Assembly (NCBI GenBank): GCA_002453315.1
Contig: DKGO01000069.1
Span: forward strand, 1-14,437
From: Caryophanales bacterium UBA6768
Lineage (GTDB): Bacteria > Bacillota > Bacilli > Bacillales_D > Amphibacillaceae
Direction: 5' to 3'
DNA: 14,437 bases
A model generated the notes under the pieces. It did no database searches. It was not told the DNA's origin and saw nothing but the letters and a program-made list of their open reading frames with translations. Below are positions 13,425 to 14,437 of this stretch, one piece after another. A program made the position numbers and the translations under genes. Within the stretch, counting starts at the first letter, position 1. The number at the start of each line of letters is the position of its first letter.

Positions 13425-14437
13425 TTATAATTTAAATTGTACTAATTTCGGCTCTGTCATTTCTTGAATCGTATATTTAACACCTTCGCGACCAAGTCCC
13501 GAACCTTTCACACCACCAAATGGCATCCCATCTATTCGATAATCACTACTATCATTAACGAGTATACCACCGACCTCTAGTTGTTGAATGGCTGTAAAGG
13601 CTTGATCAATATTTTTTGTAAAAATCCCTGCTTGTAAACCATAATTTACATTATTCGCTTTTTCAATCGCTTCGTCAAGAGTTTTTACTGAAAATAATGA
13701 AACGACCGGGCCAAATATTTCCTCTTTAGCAATTTTTGCATCGATAGATACATTAACTAATACTGTTGGCTCATAAAATGCACCATTTCGTTTACCGCCG
13801 GCTAATATTTTTGCCCCTTCGTTTACCGCTTCGTTTACCCAATTTTCGATACGTTTTGCCTCTTTTTCATCAATGAGAGGCCCCATATTGGTTCCGTCAT
13901 TTTTCTTATTACCAACCACATATTGTTCTGTTTTAGCTACAAATTTATCGACAAACTGTTGGTAAATTGATTCATTAATAAATATCCGTTGTACTCCTAA
14001 ACAATTTTGACCTGCCGTCCAAAATGCCCCAGACACGTTAGCATTTACTGCTTCATTTATATCCGCATCCTCAAGAACGATGACCGGTGAATTGGAGCCT
14101 AACTCCATCGATAATTTTTTCAAACCTGCTTTTTTAGCAATTGACTCCCCAGTTTCAAGGCCACCAGTAAATGAAACCATGCGAATTGCTGGATGTGTTA
14201 CCAATGTATCTCCTATTTCACCACCACTACCAGTAATTACTGATAATATTTTTGGTGGTAGCCCCGCTGCCTCAAATGCTTCAGCTAATAAGATAGCACT
14301 AATTGGTGTCATGGTCGCAGGTTTCACAATGATTGCATTTCCCGAAGCTATAGCTGGACCAACCTTATGTGCTACTAAATTTAATGGGTCATTAAACGGT
14401 GTAATGGCTGCGACAATCCCGATAGGGAAACGATAAA
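13425..14437 (-). CDS. NAD(P)-dependent aldehyde dehydrogenase, 5' end outside the window
   Basis: The C-terminal 336 residues of an ALDH-superfamily enzyme. The reading frame runs off the right edge without a start; the GTG at 14327 is an internal valine, because ITPFNDPLNLVAHK and SGNAIIVKPA continue upstream. From the window edge the fragment shows the catalytic asparagine N15 in TPFN, K38 in VKPA, the general base E111 in MELGSNSP, and the nucleophile C145 in GQNCLG. The usual EEIFGPV and PFGGVKGSGLGREG motifs are also present. The end resembles the lactaldehyde/phosphonoacetaldehyde/succinate-semialdehyde type. It is the first gene here of an operon with the aminotransferase (29-bp gap). 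With a DoeA-like protein nearby, oxidation of aspartate semialdehyde to aspartate (DoeC role) is the best guess. About 130-150 N-terminal residues are missing. Confidence 0.88.
   Translation of the reverse strand, partial: YRFPIGIVAAITPFNDPLNLVAHKVGPAIASGNAIIVKPATMTPISAILLAEAFEAAGLPPKILSVITGSGGEIGDTLVTHPAIRMVSFTGGLETGESIAKKAGLKKLSMELGSNSPVIVLEDADINEAVNANVSGAFWTAGQNCLGVQRIFINESIYQQFVDKFVAKTEQYVVGNKKNDGTNMGPLIDEKEAKRIENWVNEAVNEGAKILAGGKRNGAFYEPTVLVNVSIDAKIAKEEIFGPVVSLFSVKTLDEAIEKANNVNYGLQAGIFTKNIDQAFTAIQQLEVGGILVNDSSDYRIDGMPFGGVKGSGLGREGVKYTIQEMTEPKLVQFKL

Noticed and set aside
14325..14327. GTG at 14327 as start of the aldehyde dehydrogenase
   Set aside because: Conserved ALDH sequence continues upstream in frame to the window edge, and no ribosome binding site precedes it.
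14080..14436. 118-codon plus-strand frame at the right edge
   Set aside because: Shadow of the aldehyde dehydrogenase, whose catalytic motifs are on the minus strand.

Overview
The window looks like chromosomal DNA of a low-GC Gram-positive bacterium, most likely a salt-tolerant Bacillaceae (Oceanobacillus/Virgibacillus-like). The reasons are AT-rich sequence, strong AGGAGG-type ribosome binding sites, frequent TTG/GTG starts, candidate CcpA and CodY boxes, and protein types typical of that family. The exact genus cannot be read from this DNA.

Left part (1-6500): two tandem paralogous M14-family zinc carboxypeptidase genes run leftward. Diverging from them are a YesM/LytS-type histidine kinase, a YesN-type (receiver + AraC) response regulator, and a roughly 12-helix membrane protein whose start overlaps the regulator's stop. 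The intergenic region carries two perfect copies of GTTAAAATG placed where an activator would sit next to a poor -35 box, pointing at the peptidase pair. My reading is one regulatory module: the kinase has almost no sensory domain of its own, the transporter-like membrane protein may sense or import the signal, and the regulator switches on two cytoplasmic peptidases.

Middle part (6508-8700): a leftward DAO-family FAD amine/amino-acid oxidoreductase, a possible 47-residue ORF after it, and about 520 bp without a convincing gene.

Mobile unit (8707-10685): an IS1595-type element of about 1.96 kb with matched terminal inverted repeats and an exact 8-bp target duplication (TTTTATTT). Its transposase is ruined by frameshifts, stops and a deletion, but it carries an intact CPBP (Abi/CAAX) membrane protease gene with its own terminator. 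The insertion lies exactly on the stop codon of the next gene and has separated that gene from its terminator, now at 8644-8677.

Right part (10680-14437): a leftward cluster of aldehyde dehydrogenase (cut by the window edge), class III aminotransferase, and an M24-fold protein that closely resembles ectoine hydrolase DoeA/EutD. Together these suggest ectoine (or N-acetyl-diaminobutyrate) breakdown: ring opening, transamination of diaminobutyrate, oxidation of aspartate semialdehyde. A DoeB-type deacetylase is not in the window. The doeA-like gene has its own consensus promoter, a CodY-like box in the leader and an amyO-like cre inside its 5' coding region. No tRNA, rRNA or CRISPR array was seen.
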